From assembly GCF_000003815.2 (NCBI RefSeq), contig NC_049987.1, forward strand, positions 22,185,218-22,249,217: a stretch of DNA of 64,000 nucleotides. Direction: 5' to 3'. Source of the DNA: Branchiostoma floridae (taxonomy: Eukaryota > Chordata > Leptocardii > Amphioxiformes > Branchiostomatidae). Position 1 is the first letter of the stretch. Every line of letters starts with the position of its first letter. Positions 45,808 to 56,651 of this stretch are shown one piece after another. The notes under the pieces are model-generated. The model did not search any database. It was not told where the DNA came from and saw only the letters and a list, made by a program, of their open reading frames with translations. Position numbers and translations under genes: made by a program.

Positions 45808-46805
45808 AAGTGCAGCATAAGATAAGCACCGAAATTATTCAAGCGAGAGATGGAAAATGTTGCCACAAGGACTGATTAGAACACTGTTACTTTAGCCTGC
45901 TCCCAATGAGAAGTACTTCTTGATTTGAAGTAGTTACGGACGTCTGCGACACAAAGTGCTACAAAACCTATAAATATTCATGTACATGAAAATTACACGA
46001 GTAACAAATGAAGAGAAAGAAAATGACAACATCATGACAGACTCAGAATATTCTGTATAACAGTTTCAGCAATTGTGATGTTTTTGTCTGACTCAACAAA
46101 AGCTGGACGTCCTATGAAAGGTTGTTTTTTAATATAGACACACAAGGGTGACATATTGAATACTATTTCTAATTTGATACTTCATGTAAAGTAAAGTGCA
46201 ATTTGACTGGGTCTAACATAATCATGACAACAGCTAGCGCCTCCTGGCGGTAGAGGACATATGATCAAGAGAAGCAGCCAAGACTCACTTGTAAGCCTGA
46301 GCTTTGAATAGAGCTGTGTCAGCAGATTTCTAGCAAATGTATTTCATCTGAAAAGAAAAGATAAAGCCGTAAAATCGAATAATTCTTATTTTTCTCGTCT
46401 TCGAAAAAAGTAAAGTGATACAATTATTGATGTTGGTGTGGCAAGTATGTAAATAGAACAGTATTTACGGAGACAAAGTGACTGCACTGTAAGTAGCTTT
46501 TGATAATATATGTCATATGTCTTAAGAAATGAAAGAAAGAACAACATGTACATTTGTATAATATACTACGACAAGACTGTACTGCAGCCTGTATGTGAAA
46601 ACCCCACTAAGTGTGAGATGCCGAGGCACACTTGAATACTCATAGGTGCTGAAATATTTTAAATGTTAGTTTTTTTCTGAAGGAAAATAATAGTTACAAA
46701 TATTTTATCTTTGAAAATGGATCGTATGAACAGTACTCTCAATGTAACACATTTCTCTTCATTCACCTCCACTGCCCAATATATCATGTAAAGCACATAC
46801 AGATT

Positions 46806-46861
<56 letters not shown>

Positions 46862-47499
46862 TGTTTGTGAGTGGACTCTAGTGTTAATCTTATAACTCGA
46901 GAAGATGTAAATGTATCCTAATGATATTTACTAGGTGTGAAGCCGTCGGGAAAAGTAAGTTCGATAATGGCCCCCTAGCGGCTTTCTAAGGTACGAACGA
47001 TCAGTTTTGATATGATTTTGAATTTGCCCTCTCAACGGTTGTTTGCCTTGAGACTACAAACTTTGGTTCCTTACATACAACCTGTTGAAGTCACAATCCT
47101 CGACTACCAGTTACCTGTATTTTGATAGCATATTCAATATTTGACAGCAAAGATGAGCTGCTTATAGATATTTTTACACTCAGCAGATGTAACAACTGTA
47201 ATCTTAAAATTCTATCAAAAAGGTGTAAAAATGGAGAGAAAACCACCTGTTACAATGTCTTTGTGTAAACCATGTCAAGGTGAGAGATTTATGGCAGTTA
47301 ACATCCAAATTTTGCTACAAAAATCCATTAACCAGTGAGTTCAAACGCGTGGCCCGAGTAAAGTCCACATGAAGCATGCGTCACCCCTTCCATAATTTGA
47401 GCACCAAACATCAAATACGGATCAAATGATTGACACTTGACCACACTATGTTGTACACAACCGGCGATCTGGATTGGCTGCCCGTACCTTCCATGGCAA
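45808..47499. other. Gene A 3' flank and start of unit B
   Basis: No gene is seen. The first part matches the 3' flank of gene B and likely includes the 3' UTR. A perfect (GT)n tract of about 50 bp lies at 46809-46858. The part after about 46990 matches the region upstream of gene A exon 1. Confidence 0.65.
46809..46858. repeat. (GT)n microsatellite
   Basis: About 24 uninterrupted GT units. Confidence 0.98.
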
Positions 47500-47613
47500 C
47501 ACTGAACAATACTGGCCACATCTCCCAGTCTGGCAGCTGTGCTCCACCCAGACTAGACTGTCAACTAAAGCGCTGCCGAACTCCTGAGCAGTCGAACAGT
47601 CTTTTCAACTTTG
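47500..47613 (+). other. Candidate non-coding first exon of gene B
   Basis: It ends CAGTCTTTTCAACTTTG before GTGAGTC, conserved with 32457 in unit A. The 5' limit is uncertain. Confidence 0.5.
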
Positions 47614-47734
47614 GTGAGTCATTTTTTGAAAACGTTTACATGATCGTGCTATACTTTTCTCTGACATAATCGGAAAATGACATATAACATTAAATTTAGT
47701 TTTTAAGTTGTTTTAAAATTCCCATCATTGCTTG

Positions 47735-48010
47735 TCACTGGGGGTTGTGTGGCGTAACTGCAGGGTGTTTGTTCCAGAACCCAGCGGTCCCTGGGTTCGT
47801 ATCCTGTTATGCTACCGATGTTGTGCCCATGGGAAAGACACTTTTAGTTTTACAAGGTCTTCCTCACTCCGAATAGGTGTAGAATGGGTAATTGACTTTG
47901 GCTTGGGAGGTAAAAGGCGGTGGAATAAGACGGTTGGGCCCCGCCCCCAATACCGTGTCCCGGACACAGTTGATAACAACCCACTACCCCTTTGGCCTTG
48001 AAGAAGGCCA
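47735..48010 (+). mobile_element. tRNA-derived SINE, family 2
   Basis: An A box-like segment (TGTGTGGCGTAACTGCAGGG) and B box (GGTTCGTATCC, 47794-47804) are followed by a body with CTTGGGAGGTAAAAGGCGGT and a CCTTGAAGAAGGCCATGG tail region. It inserted after the gene B first exon. An antisense piece is in FAAP100 intron 2. Confidence 0.75.
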
Positions 48011-48479
48011 TGGGACTACCTTTACATTTACCATTGCTGGACATTTGTGCCAATGTTTATTTCCACCCCTACTTTTGCCTTACTGTCACATATAATATAC
48101 GTACTTTAGAAACGGTAGGGCAAGATTTCTCACTAGCTTCTCACATTTGGTATGTGGCGAAAACCAAGGGGGCGTGTATCGTTCATGTGAGCATACATGT
48201 ACGTGTACTTTGGTACCGCTGACGTGTCCTGGGCAATCAGAAAACTAGGCAACGTGCAACCTCTGCTGCAATGCCAATCAAAACACATCAATCTTGTCAT
48301 TATGCATTGCATAACCCCACAAGAGGGTTTTATTGTATAAAAGACCATCTTTTTATGTATAAACAATCGACCTACTTTGATCACAGATTAACAAGGAAAT
48401 GAATAACCCCCTACCCCACTTATACAGACATTTGCGTGAGCATGATGGGCACGAAGTAGACCTAAGAATGTGTTCCTAT

Positions 48480-48775
48480 GGGATAACTACTTGGTCGAAT
48501 TTGGGCTTGAAGTAGGAAGAGAAAAGTTGCAAATCCATCCACAATTGTTCAACCGCACATTACACCCAAACTTCCCCATATTCACTGCCAAAAAGAAAAT
48601 AGTTTTCCTTCTAACATCACAAAAGGTGGGATCTTTCGTCTTCCACTGTCTTCGAAAAAGGACTCGAACCCAATAGACTAGAGTAGACACTTGTGATATT
48701 GTTTTTACACTGTTTGTATCTTTTATGTTACCTGCAATTAGCCCACGGGCAAGAAACGTTATATACTGTTTTGAA
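48480..48775 (+). mobile_element. 3' fragment of the 33-35 kb LINE family, sense
   Basis: It shares CATCACAAAAGGTGGGATCT, TTCCACTGTCTTCGAAAAAG and GCCCACGGGCAAGAA with the reverse complement of 33150-33440. Heavy 5' truncation is typical of LINE insertions. Confidence 0.85.
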
Positions 48776-49123
48776 GATAGGACATAGATTAATGACCATC
48801 GCTCCATTGCTCTTAAGACACTGTATATGTTGGCAAACAAGTATACGGAAATACACTTCAACAACGAGCTTTAAAATCACCAGATGATTTCATAGCAACG
48901 CCCCTGATGAAGTTTGCGACGTAATATATTACACCTAGCTGAGATTTACCAAGAGGGCAGTCGGGGGAGGGTGTTAGTGCATGCTTTGGGGATTCTCGAA
49001 GGAATAGTATCCGGTGCATCTGTCTGTCCGTCTGTGTTTCTAGATATCTGTGGTCAGCAAAACTGTAGAACGGCTGGATGGATTTCATGTGTTTATTTGC
49101 TGTGCTTATTTTTTCTTTGACAG

Positions 49124-49195
49124 ACTGTGTGTCGATTCTCTGAGACTCCCCACTGAACGAGTTTTTGGACACATCATCGATACCTGCAATGCCAG
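49124..49195 (+). other. Candidate non-coding exon 2 of gene B
   Basis: 72 bp between a TTTGACAG acceptor and a GTAAGT donor, with CTCTGAGACTCCCCACTGAA matching the two unit A copies. Confidence 0.6.
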
Positions 49196-50415
49196 GTAAG
49201 TTTACATACTTCATGATAATGATACCCAGGGTATAATTCTGCTGGGTACCATATGATTAAAAACAGTTAATTTAAAGAGAATTCGATGCAGCATCAGTAA
49301 TCCGAATATACATATACACTACAGATATCCAGGTGTTAGAATTAAGATATTAAGCCAAATGGTGAGAGTTGAGTTTAGGTACTGCAATGATATTTTAGCT
49401 TATTAAAGGGACCATCTATTTCTTTATAGGCTATAGTTTATCTACTATCCTTAAGCGTTGAGGCATTCATTACTTGTGTTCTGGTGCTAACAGTTGCTAG
49501 TTTTTTTGTAAATAGTGTTCACTGTTGCTTTCAGAGTCTCAAAGCTTTTTTTTTTGAAAATAAGTTATAAATGACTGTGATTGCAATCTATGTTGGATGT
49601 GTAAGGGTCTGTTGAAATCTCAGCTTCTCAGTATCCTTTTAGCAATTGTAGCATATTGCACATGTGTATACTGGATACCCCTACCTTACCTCCCTTTGGC
49701 ATAATGCCAAAAATCAATGGAGATGTTGGAAACTCATACATGGGCAGCTCATATTTACATAACCGGTCGCATGGACATGGCATAACAAACGTGTCATTTG
49801 TTTTCTAAGCTAATCATCTAGAGCTGTAATAAATGCTTGTGAGTATTAAGGTTTTGGTGTCAAAATATAGAACGCATTTGCAACATATTCCTCCTTAAAC
49901 AATGGATTTGGTTTCGCTTTAAGTGTTATATCAACATGCAAGTCTTGTTCTCTTTTCTTTGTATTTGGGAGATGACAACAAGGGTGGTTACATGGGTGGG
50001 TTTCAAGTAAAAAGTTTTTCTTTTAGTCCAATTTTATTCATGAGCCATGTAGGGTGTATGGATTCTTGTAACGACACAGGTGTAATATTTATCTTTTCTT
50101 CAATCTCTGAAGGAATGGCAAAAGGGGTCTGAAGAACAACGCCATCATGAGGGGGACGTGGACAACACAGCAGGCATAGGGGACCTTCCTACCTTCATCT
50201 TCCCAACACGTCAACCTCAAGCAACGAGTAGGGAAGCTACAGCATTCTGGACATATCATATTAGAAGACTTATATGCTATCAATGTAACTTTTTTTAAAG
50301 GGTCACTGGTCATACATTTAACAGTGTACAAAGGATTTAGTGTTTAGATCATATTTCATTAGTGCAAGGAGGTTGAAATTAGTGCTTGTCAATTGATACT
50401 ACCCTATCAGTCAGC

Positions 50416-53400
50416 ATGGAGGAACAAAGATCACCAACGTCACCAGATTCTCAGGCTGAAAATGTTGAGGTCAAAGCAGAGAAAGGAACACGTAATGATG
50501 AAGAGTCTGGGAAGGGTGAAGGACCTGCAAAGGGGGAGGAGCCTGGGAAGGAGAAAGAATCTGGGAAGCAGAGAGAACCTAGACAGGACAGTCATCGATG
50601 GAGAAAGAATCTGGGGAGCAGAGAGAACCTAGACAGGAGGGACAGTCATCGATGGAGAAAGAATCTAGGGAGCAGAGAGAACCTAGACAGGAGGGACAGT
50701 CATCGATGGAGAAAGAATCTAGGGAGCAGAGAGAACCTAGACAGGAGGGACAGTCATCGATGGAGAAAGAATCTGGGGAGCAGAGAGAACCTAGACAGGA
50801 GGGACAGTCATCGATGGAGAAAGAATCTAGGGAGCAGAGAGAACCTAGACAGGAGGGACAGTCATCGATGGAGAAAGAATCTGGGGAGCAGAGAGAACCT
50901 AGACAGGAGGGACAGTCATCGATGGAGAAAGAATCTGGGGAGCAGAGAGAACCTAGACAGGAGGGACAGTCATCGATGGAGAAAGAATCTAGGGAGCAGA
51001 GAGAACCTAGACAGGAGGGACAGTCATCGATGGAGAAAGAATCTGGGAAGGAGAAAAAATTTCGGAGAGGGGAGCAAAGAAGTACGCACATCAGGGCTCT
51101 TAATTTCTGTAGAATAGAGCTAGTAGAAAGTATCCACTATTTACTTGAGCCCATTCTGGATCAGATGATCCAAGATGATGTTATTGCTGATGAGGTTTGC
51201 AGGAACATAAGATCAATGAAATCACCTCACGAACAAGGACGCAAGCTTTTAGAATATCTAAGCACTGGGTCGCGTCGCGCGTATGTTTCATTCAAAAGAG
51301 GCCTGCAAAGGGTAAAGCTTCCACATATTGTTGACATGCTGGAGGAGGCTGAAAAGCTCCCAGCACAAAGTCCAATTGACCAACCTGCTGTGAAACGAGA
51401 ACCAATCACCACAGTATCTCAGGCCTCAGAATTAACAGATCCTGATACAAGCGAAATTCCACTGCAGAGACAGGGGTCAGTTACTAACATTAGCTATCAC
51501 ATAAATAAAGCCATTATTCAAAATGTTCAAGACCTGTCTGGTTTACCAGCAGGAGGGAGTTTGGCAACTTTGACCCCCAAAGCCAACCATGGAGGAAACC
51601 ATAGGAGAGCTCCTCCTGATGTCGCAGAGGACAGAGCAATTGGATACATCCCAGGCTCTAAAACCAGTGAAAACGCAGATTGTCAAACTGAAGAGCATAG
51701 AGGTTCCCTTAGACCAGATAGTGCTAGATGTGGAAGAACCGACACGGGCACCAATGGATCAGAAAGTGTTCCAGCTAATATACCCATGAAAGACGAAGCC
51801 TGCATGATGCAGGCAGTGGATGGAGCAGCTTCTCAAACAGCTGAGCAAGGAACAAACAGGCCACCACAAGGAAATGTAGCGCAGGGTGTCATGACATCTC
51901 GGATAACAGCTCCAACAGCAACAGAACATGTAAACCTCTTGTTAGTTGGCTGCAAAGATAATGGAAAGAGCAGCACTGCTAACACTATTCTCGGGAAGGA
52001 CATCTTTGCTGTTTCTTCCTGGGAAGGTGGGACAGAGAAGCATCAAACAGATGAAATAAGCGTCGGTGCACCACCATGGCCATGGGATAAGGGCCCAGAG
52101 ATAAAAGTTAGTGTGACAGATACACCAGGAGTGTCTAGAGAGATGACAGAGTCAGAGTTCAAGGAACTAGAGGCAGCAGTGAAAGAGAGCCAAGAAGGAT
52201 TTGATGCGATCGTTCTGATGTGGTCAACTAACACTTTTAGGAACGAAGAAGAAGAAGAGAATGTCTTCAAGTCCCTGCATCGCATGTTTGGCAATTCCTT
52301 GTACAACCATTTGGTCATCATCGTGACTGGTGTCAGACAGAATGTTATCCCAAAATACTGTAAACGTCTTCCAGAATCCCTGAGGTACATAAAAGAAAAG
52401 TGTCATACTATTCTTGGCATTGACAACAATAGAAAGGAAGAAAACGGAGAAAGAATATGGGAGCTTATCCGAAGCTCACAACAAATTAGCCGCAAATGGG
52501 GAAGGTACAAGGAGGAGCATCTGTCGAAAGAGTGCCAGGCCCTACCTCTGGGTGATGAGCTGAGGATAGCGCTGGTTGGAGTGACTGGAGCAGGAAAAAG
52601 CAGCACGGCGAACACCATCGTGGGAGAGAAAAAGTTCAAAGCATCATCGGGAGCCTCCTCAAAGACCAAAGGATGTTCTTATGAGAAAAGGAAGAAAGGT
52701 GATCGGGAGATAGCTGTTGTGGACACACCTGGGGTCTGGGATACGCATGATAGTATGGGGGACATATGTGAAGAGATTTCCAGAATAACAACTATCTTCT
52801 CAGCTGGCCTCCATGCACTCCTACTTGTGGTCTCTGTTGGCAGATTTACAGAACAAGACGTGAAGGTAGTAGAGATTCTTAAAGAGATATTTGGTGAAGC
52901 ATTCATGAAATATGTCGTGATTGTGCTGACTAATAAGGATAAGATTGTTAATGATAAGGAGTTCAAAGGTGATGTTACCAAGTTTATCCAGACAGTGCCA
53001 CAGACATTGCAAAATCTGCTAAAAGAATGCAATGGTCGATATGTTGCCTTCGACAACAAAGCCAAAGACGAAACAGTAAAAAGAGTGCAGCTCACAGAAT
53101 TGGTCCAATTGCTAGATGAGGTTGTTAGAAGCAATGGTGGGGTTCCCTTTAGAGATATCACATTTCACGAGGGCCAACATGAAAAAGACAAAATCATAGA
53201 GGAGATAATGACGCGGCGTCAAGAAGTTCCTATTCCCCCTCGCACCCATGGTGAAGTAGATGAAGGGTTCGGAACGAAGATCAGCAAGGGAATCAGACAT
53301 AGAGTTGAGAAGTTCGCTCACAGGATGATAGACGCACATTACCTTGAAAAAAGGCCCAATGTACCTATCAGACCTGTAGTTTCACCATCAGCACACGCAC

Positions 53401-53636
53401 CTTCAACCTCTGCAACTGCAGTGCATGTGCACGTAGCTCCCAGTACTGTAACTATAGTGCCAGTGCCTGAACCTCATGTCACTACAAATACAATGCCAGT
53501 AGATGTACCTCCTAGCACTACGTATACAACTACAGTTCCAGTACACGAACCCTCCAGCACTATAAATGCCGTTCCAGCCCCTGTACCTCCTAGCACTGCT
53601 AGTTCGGTGCATGTACATGTACATCTATTTCTGTAA
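50416..53636 (+). CDS. Gene B: CARD-AIG1-AIG1 GTPase protein (frame-shifted and truncated by a LINE)
   Basis: The conserved start (MEEQRSPTSPDSQ, compare MEQSLPPKSLDSQ in gene A) is at 50416. In the first 54-bp repeat unit, near 50587, four bases found in all later units are missing, which moves the main frame (open to 53636) out of phase; starts within the repeats, such as 50598, would avoid this. Main frame order: 18-residue repeats (MEKESGEQREPRQEGQSS, eight units); a CARD at about 51085-51360 (FCRIELVESIHYLLEPILDQ ... EVCRNIRSMKSP ... GRKLLEYLSTGSRRAYVSFK); a linker; AIG1 domain 1 (GCKDNGKSSTANTILG, DTPGVS); AIG1 domain 2 (GVTGAGKSSTANTIVG, DTPGVWDT, GLHALLLVVSVGRFTEQDV, LTNKDK); a Pro/Thr stalk. 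It ends early, eight bases into and beyond a LINE insertion. CARD assignment is by pattern and hydrophobic spacing. A role as a death-fold-linked immune GTPase is inference. Confidence 0.85.
50551..51046 (+). repeat. 54-bp coding minisatellite in gene B
   Basis: About nine near-identical units containing ACAGTCATCGATGGAGAAAG. The unit length is a multiple of three and all units are open in at least two plus-strand frames and one minus-strand frame. It occupies the position of the Lys/Glu/Ser head of gene A but is a different sequence, so each paralogue has expanded its own repeat. Confidence 0.95.
51085..51360 (+). other. CARD (death-fold) domain of gene B
   Basis: Helix-like hydrophobic pattern typical of CARDs: LVESIHYLLEPILDQMI, DDVIADEVCRNIRSM, GRKLLEYLSTGS, AYVSFKRGLQ, LPHIVDMLEEAE. 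The LLEPILDQMIQDDVI part corresponds to the helix 1-2 region and RKLLEYL...AYVSFKRGL to helices 4-5. A DED or DD is less likely because of the xxRKLLxxLxxxGxxAYxxF pattern. Confidence 0.82.
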
Positions 53637-56404
53637 TCTTTATCCAGGGTGGTCCAAGCTCAGTGCTCTTGCACTGCTTTTCAGTGGAGCCCTGCGTGTT
53701 ACATAAAAAGAAATTAAACATATTCATCACAAACATAGGCAAACATAAATAGACAACAATAGTAATGAAACTGATGCAAACAATAATACTAATCATAACA
53801 ATAGATGCTGCTAGTGATGATGATATCAATACAAATGATGAATGAAAATAATGGTACGAAACTAAAGAAAACAATAATAATAGTAACAAAAATAAATACT
53901 ATCAAGTTGTCAGTTTCATTGAGTGGTCTTTACAGATGGTGGAAGACTGTTCCATGCAGTAATACCTCTATAAGAGAACTTGCGCTTCCCACATTCTAAC
54001 CGTACAAGGGGTAGTTTGAGGCATAGGTTCTGACTGTGTCGGGTGGGGTAGCTGTGAGAGTCAGAAGTCCTATGAAAACTATTGATGTAATCAGGAAGTT
54101 CATTGTTAACTGCCTTGTACATTGATTGTAGCAGGTGCAAGTTTCTCCTGGATGTTAAGGTTTTCCAGCCCAAGGCAGATAGCTCATCAACGCCAACATG
54201 ATGGGTGTATTTTAAACCAAGAATAAGCCTAGCTGCCCGGTTCTGGAGTTTTTGTAGTCTATCGGATAGACATTTACCACAATTACCCCAAATCACATCG
54301 CAATAGTCCATTTTAGGCAAAACCATGGCGTTGAATAACATAACAAGAGTGCGCTGTGGTAGACAAGGAATTAGGCGCCGTAAGACTCCCAGTCTTGACG
54401 AGACTGCATTACATAACTTGTCAATATGGACTTCCCATGTTAAGCAAGGATCAAGCCAAACGCCCAGATACTTAAAGCTAGTGACAACTTCCAAACTGGT
54501 GCCAGAAAGAGTGGTTGACAGTTGCTCTGTACTTGACTGCAGCCTACGCGCTGTGCCGAAGAGCATTGCTTTACATTTAGTAACATTGAGTGTCAATTTA
54601 TTTGTGTGTAACCATGTTTCGATATTACGAAGGTCGGCATTCAGACAAGTATTCACATCCCTCACTGTTTTAGATGCATAGAAAAGTGCAGTATCATCAG
54701 CATACAACACAACCTGTCCGTGTGATATATAATCAGGCAAATCATTAATGTACAGTATAAACAAGAGTGGCCCGAGAACCGAGCCTTGGGGGACACCAAC
54801 AGTGACTTCAAGAAAGTCACTCTGGACTCCATTTACGACAGTAGTCTGGTATCGGCTTGTCAGATAAGAACAAAACCATGTCAGTTCCTTATCTTGTACC
54901 CCATACATTCTTAGCTTGAGTAGGAGGATCTTATGGCATACCGTATCAAAAGCTTTCTTGAGATCAAGAAAGATTGCTCCGGTAACAAGACCCTTCTCCA
55001 TATTTTCAATGATGGAGTCAGTAACATGAACCAGGGTTGTAGTGGTTGAGTGTGCGGGCCTAAAACCAGACTGAAAACTGTTCAGTATTTTGTGGTCCTT
55101 ACAGTAAGTGTATACTTGTGTATGTATGGCTTTCTCAAAAATTTTCATAAAGGTTGGCAGGACTGAAATTGGTCTGTAGTTGCTACAACTGGTTTTGTCC
55201 CCGTCTTTGAACAGAGGTGTAACCTTGGCTCTCTTCCAGTCCTTTGGAACTTCGCCTGTAGTTAGGGATAAGTTGTAAATGTGAGTGAGAGGTCCTGCTA
55301 TGATTGGGGCAGCATGTCGGATGAGCCTACTGCTCACTCCATCCAGACCAGTGCTTTTTCCCAAAGGAATGCTCATGAGCTGCTTGTATGTGAACTCAGT
55401 GGAGATGTTTGTGAATTTAAAAGAAAACTGTGCGGGTCCTAAGACTGCTCTGTACGCACCAGTGAACGCTGCAGCAAGTTTAGAGCCAATTGAAGTAAAG
55501 TAAGTATTAAATTTGTTTGCAATACTTTTTTGTTGTTGTTTGGGGACATTAACAGGTTGTTTGGCTTGACTCGGTAAGAGTGTTTTTAAAGTGGCCCAGA
55601 GACTTTTACTGTCTTTCCCTTTAGTCTCTATTTCGTTACAGTAGTACTGTTTTTTCAAATACCGTGCCATATTGTTACACTTATTTCGTAATTTCTTAGC
55701 TGTTTCCCACATAGATGTTAGTTTTGTCTTTTTAGCTTTATCGAAGTAGAAGTCCCTTTCATGGGCCATGGCTAGGTATTCTTGTGTTATCCATGGTGGC
55801 TCATGGCCTCGGATACGTACAGATACCCACGGGGCATGATCGTCGCAAACATTGGTGAGCAAAGTCTGAAAGCAACTCAACGCATCATCAACATTTGAAC
55901 AGTTATCAACTTTAGACCAGGGAACATTGCGAAGATCTTCCTGAAAAGCTGATTCATCAAACCGCCTGTAGGATCTCACTGTTGCCGTCCTAGGGTTGCC
56001 CGGGGGTCGTTTGGCTTTCCGTACAGCGTAGGTGAAGCAGTGATCGCTCAGCCCAGTAGAACACACGCCAGATTCTGTCACCTTTTCAGGGGAAGTTGTT
56101 ATGATGATGTCGATACATGTGGACGAAGTCTCAGTCACACGTGTCGGTTCGTCTATGAGCTGTTTTGCTTGAAAGGTGCTACAAATCTTATCAATTTTCT
56201 TACAGGCTCCTTTTGTAAGTACATCACAGTTTAGGTCACCAAGTAAGAAAACCTCATCAGAAATAGCAGTGGCGGTGGTCATGGCTGTCTCTAGTGTTTC
56301 AAAAAACTGTGTTGTTGCATTTGGTGGGCGGTAGGCGGAGCCAATAACGATAGGCTTGCCGACAGTATGTTTAACTTCCACCCAAGCACTTTCAATATGC
56401 TTGG
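53625..56404 (-). mobile_element. Young CR1/L2-type LINE inserted in gene B coding exon
   Basis: It is bounded by TGTACAT on both sides (53618-53624 and 56405-56411), a target-site duplication. The 3' end lies at the left (minus-strand GCTTGGACCACCCTGGATAA then AGATTACAG) and the 5' end, truncated inside the endonuclease, at the right. The reading frame is open along the whole remaining coding length, which indicates a recent insertion. Confidence 0.92.
53916..56404 (-). CDS. LINE ORF2: endonuclease (5'-truncated) and reverse transcriptase
   Basis: About 829 codons without a stop. The endonuclease remnant starts at IESAWVEV and keeps GSAYRPP, LLGDLNCD and GLSDHCF. Reverse transcriptase blocks: TPLFKDGDKTSCSNYRPISV, SGFRPAHSTTT, AIFLDLKKAFDTV, VGVPQGSVLGPLLFILYIND, VLYADDTALF and the FKYLGVWLD block. 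The C-terminal region ends LSYRGITAWN-like (FSYRGITAWNSLPPSVK). The RT type is that of the CR1/L2 group. The first third of the endonuclease and any ORF1 are absent. Confidence 0.92.
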
Positions 56405-56411
56405 TGTACAT

Positions 56412-56651
56412 CCCAGCACTACACCAGCTGAGCCAGTACAGGCACCTCCCAGCACTATAACTACAGTGGCAGTAAGCACTGCACCTGACAAGCCACTGAA
56501 CGTACGCCCCAAACTATCACCTGAGGAAGAGAAGAATATTGAAGAGTTGGCAAGAAAGGAAGCAACAACACGTTCGTTTGAACATACCCCTCTGTACAAA
56601 AGAATCTGGAAGAAAGTAAAAGGTTTTTTTGGGAAGCTGAAATTTTGGTAA
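56412..56651 (+). CDS. Severed C-terminal part of gene B (stalk end and amphipathic tail)
   Basis: Directly after the right-hand target duplication the gene B frame resumes with PSTTPAEPVQAPPSTITTVA, then LSPEEEKNIEELARKEATTR, SFEHTPLYKRIWKKVKGFF and GKLKFW-stop. It aligns with the end of gene A (LSPEAEKHVEELARKRATTR ... LYKRIWNRIKDAFARLKFW). The VHV/PST junction is in frame once the LINE and one TGTACAT copy are discounted, so an allele without the LINE would have an uninterrupted frame here. Confidence 0.88.
   Translation, partial: PSTTPAEPVQAPPSTITTVAVSTAPDKPLNVRPKLSPEEEKNIEELARKEATTRSFEHTPLYKRIWKKVKGFFGKLKFW

Noticed and set aside
45054-45866. 270-codon antisense frame rich in Gly, Thr and Val
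   Set aside because: Mirror image of the Pro/Thr/Val stalk repeats of gene A.
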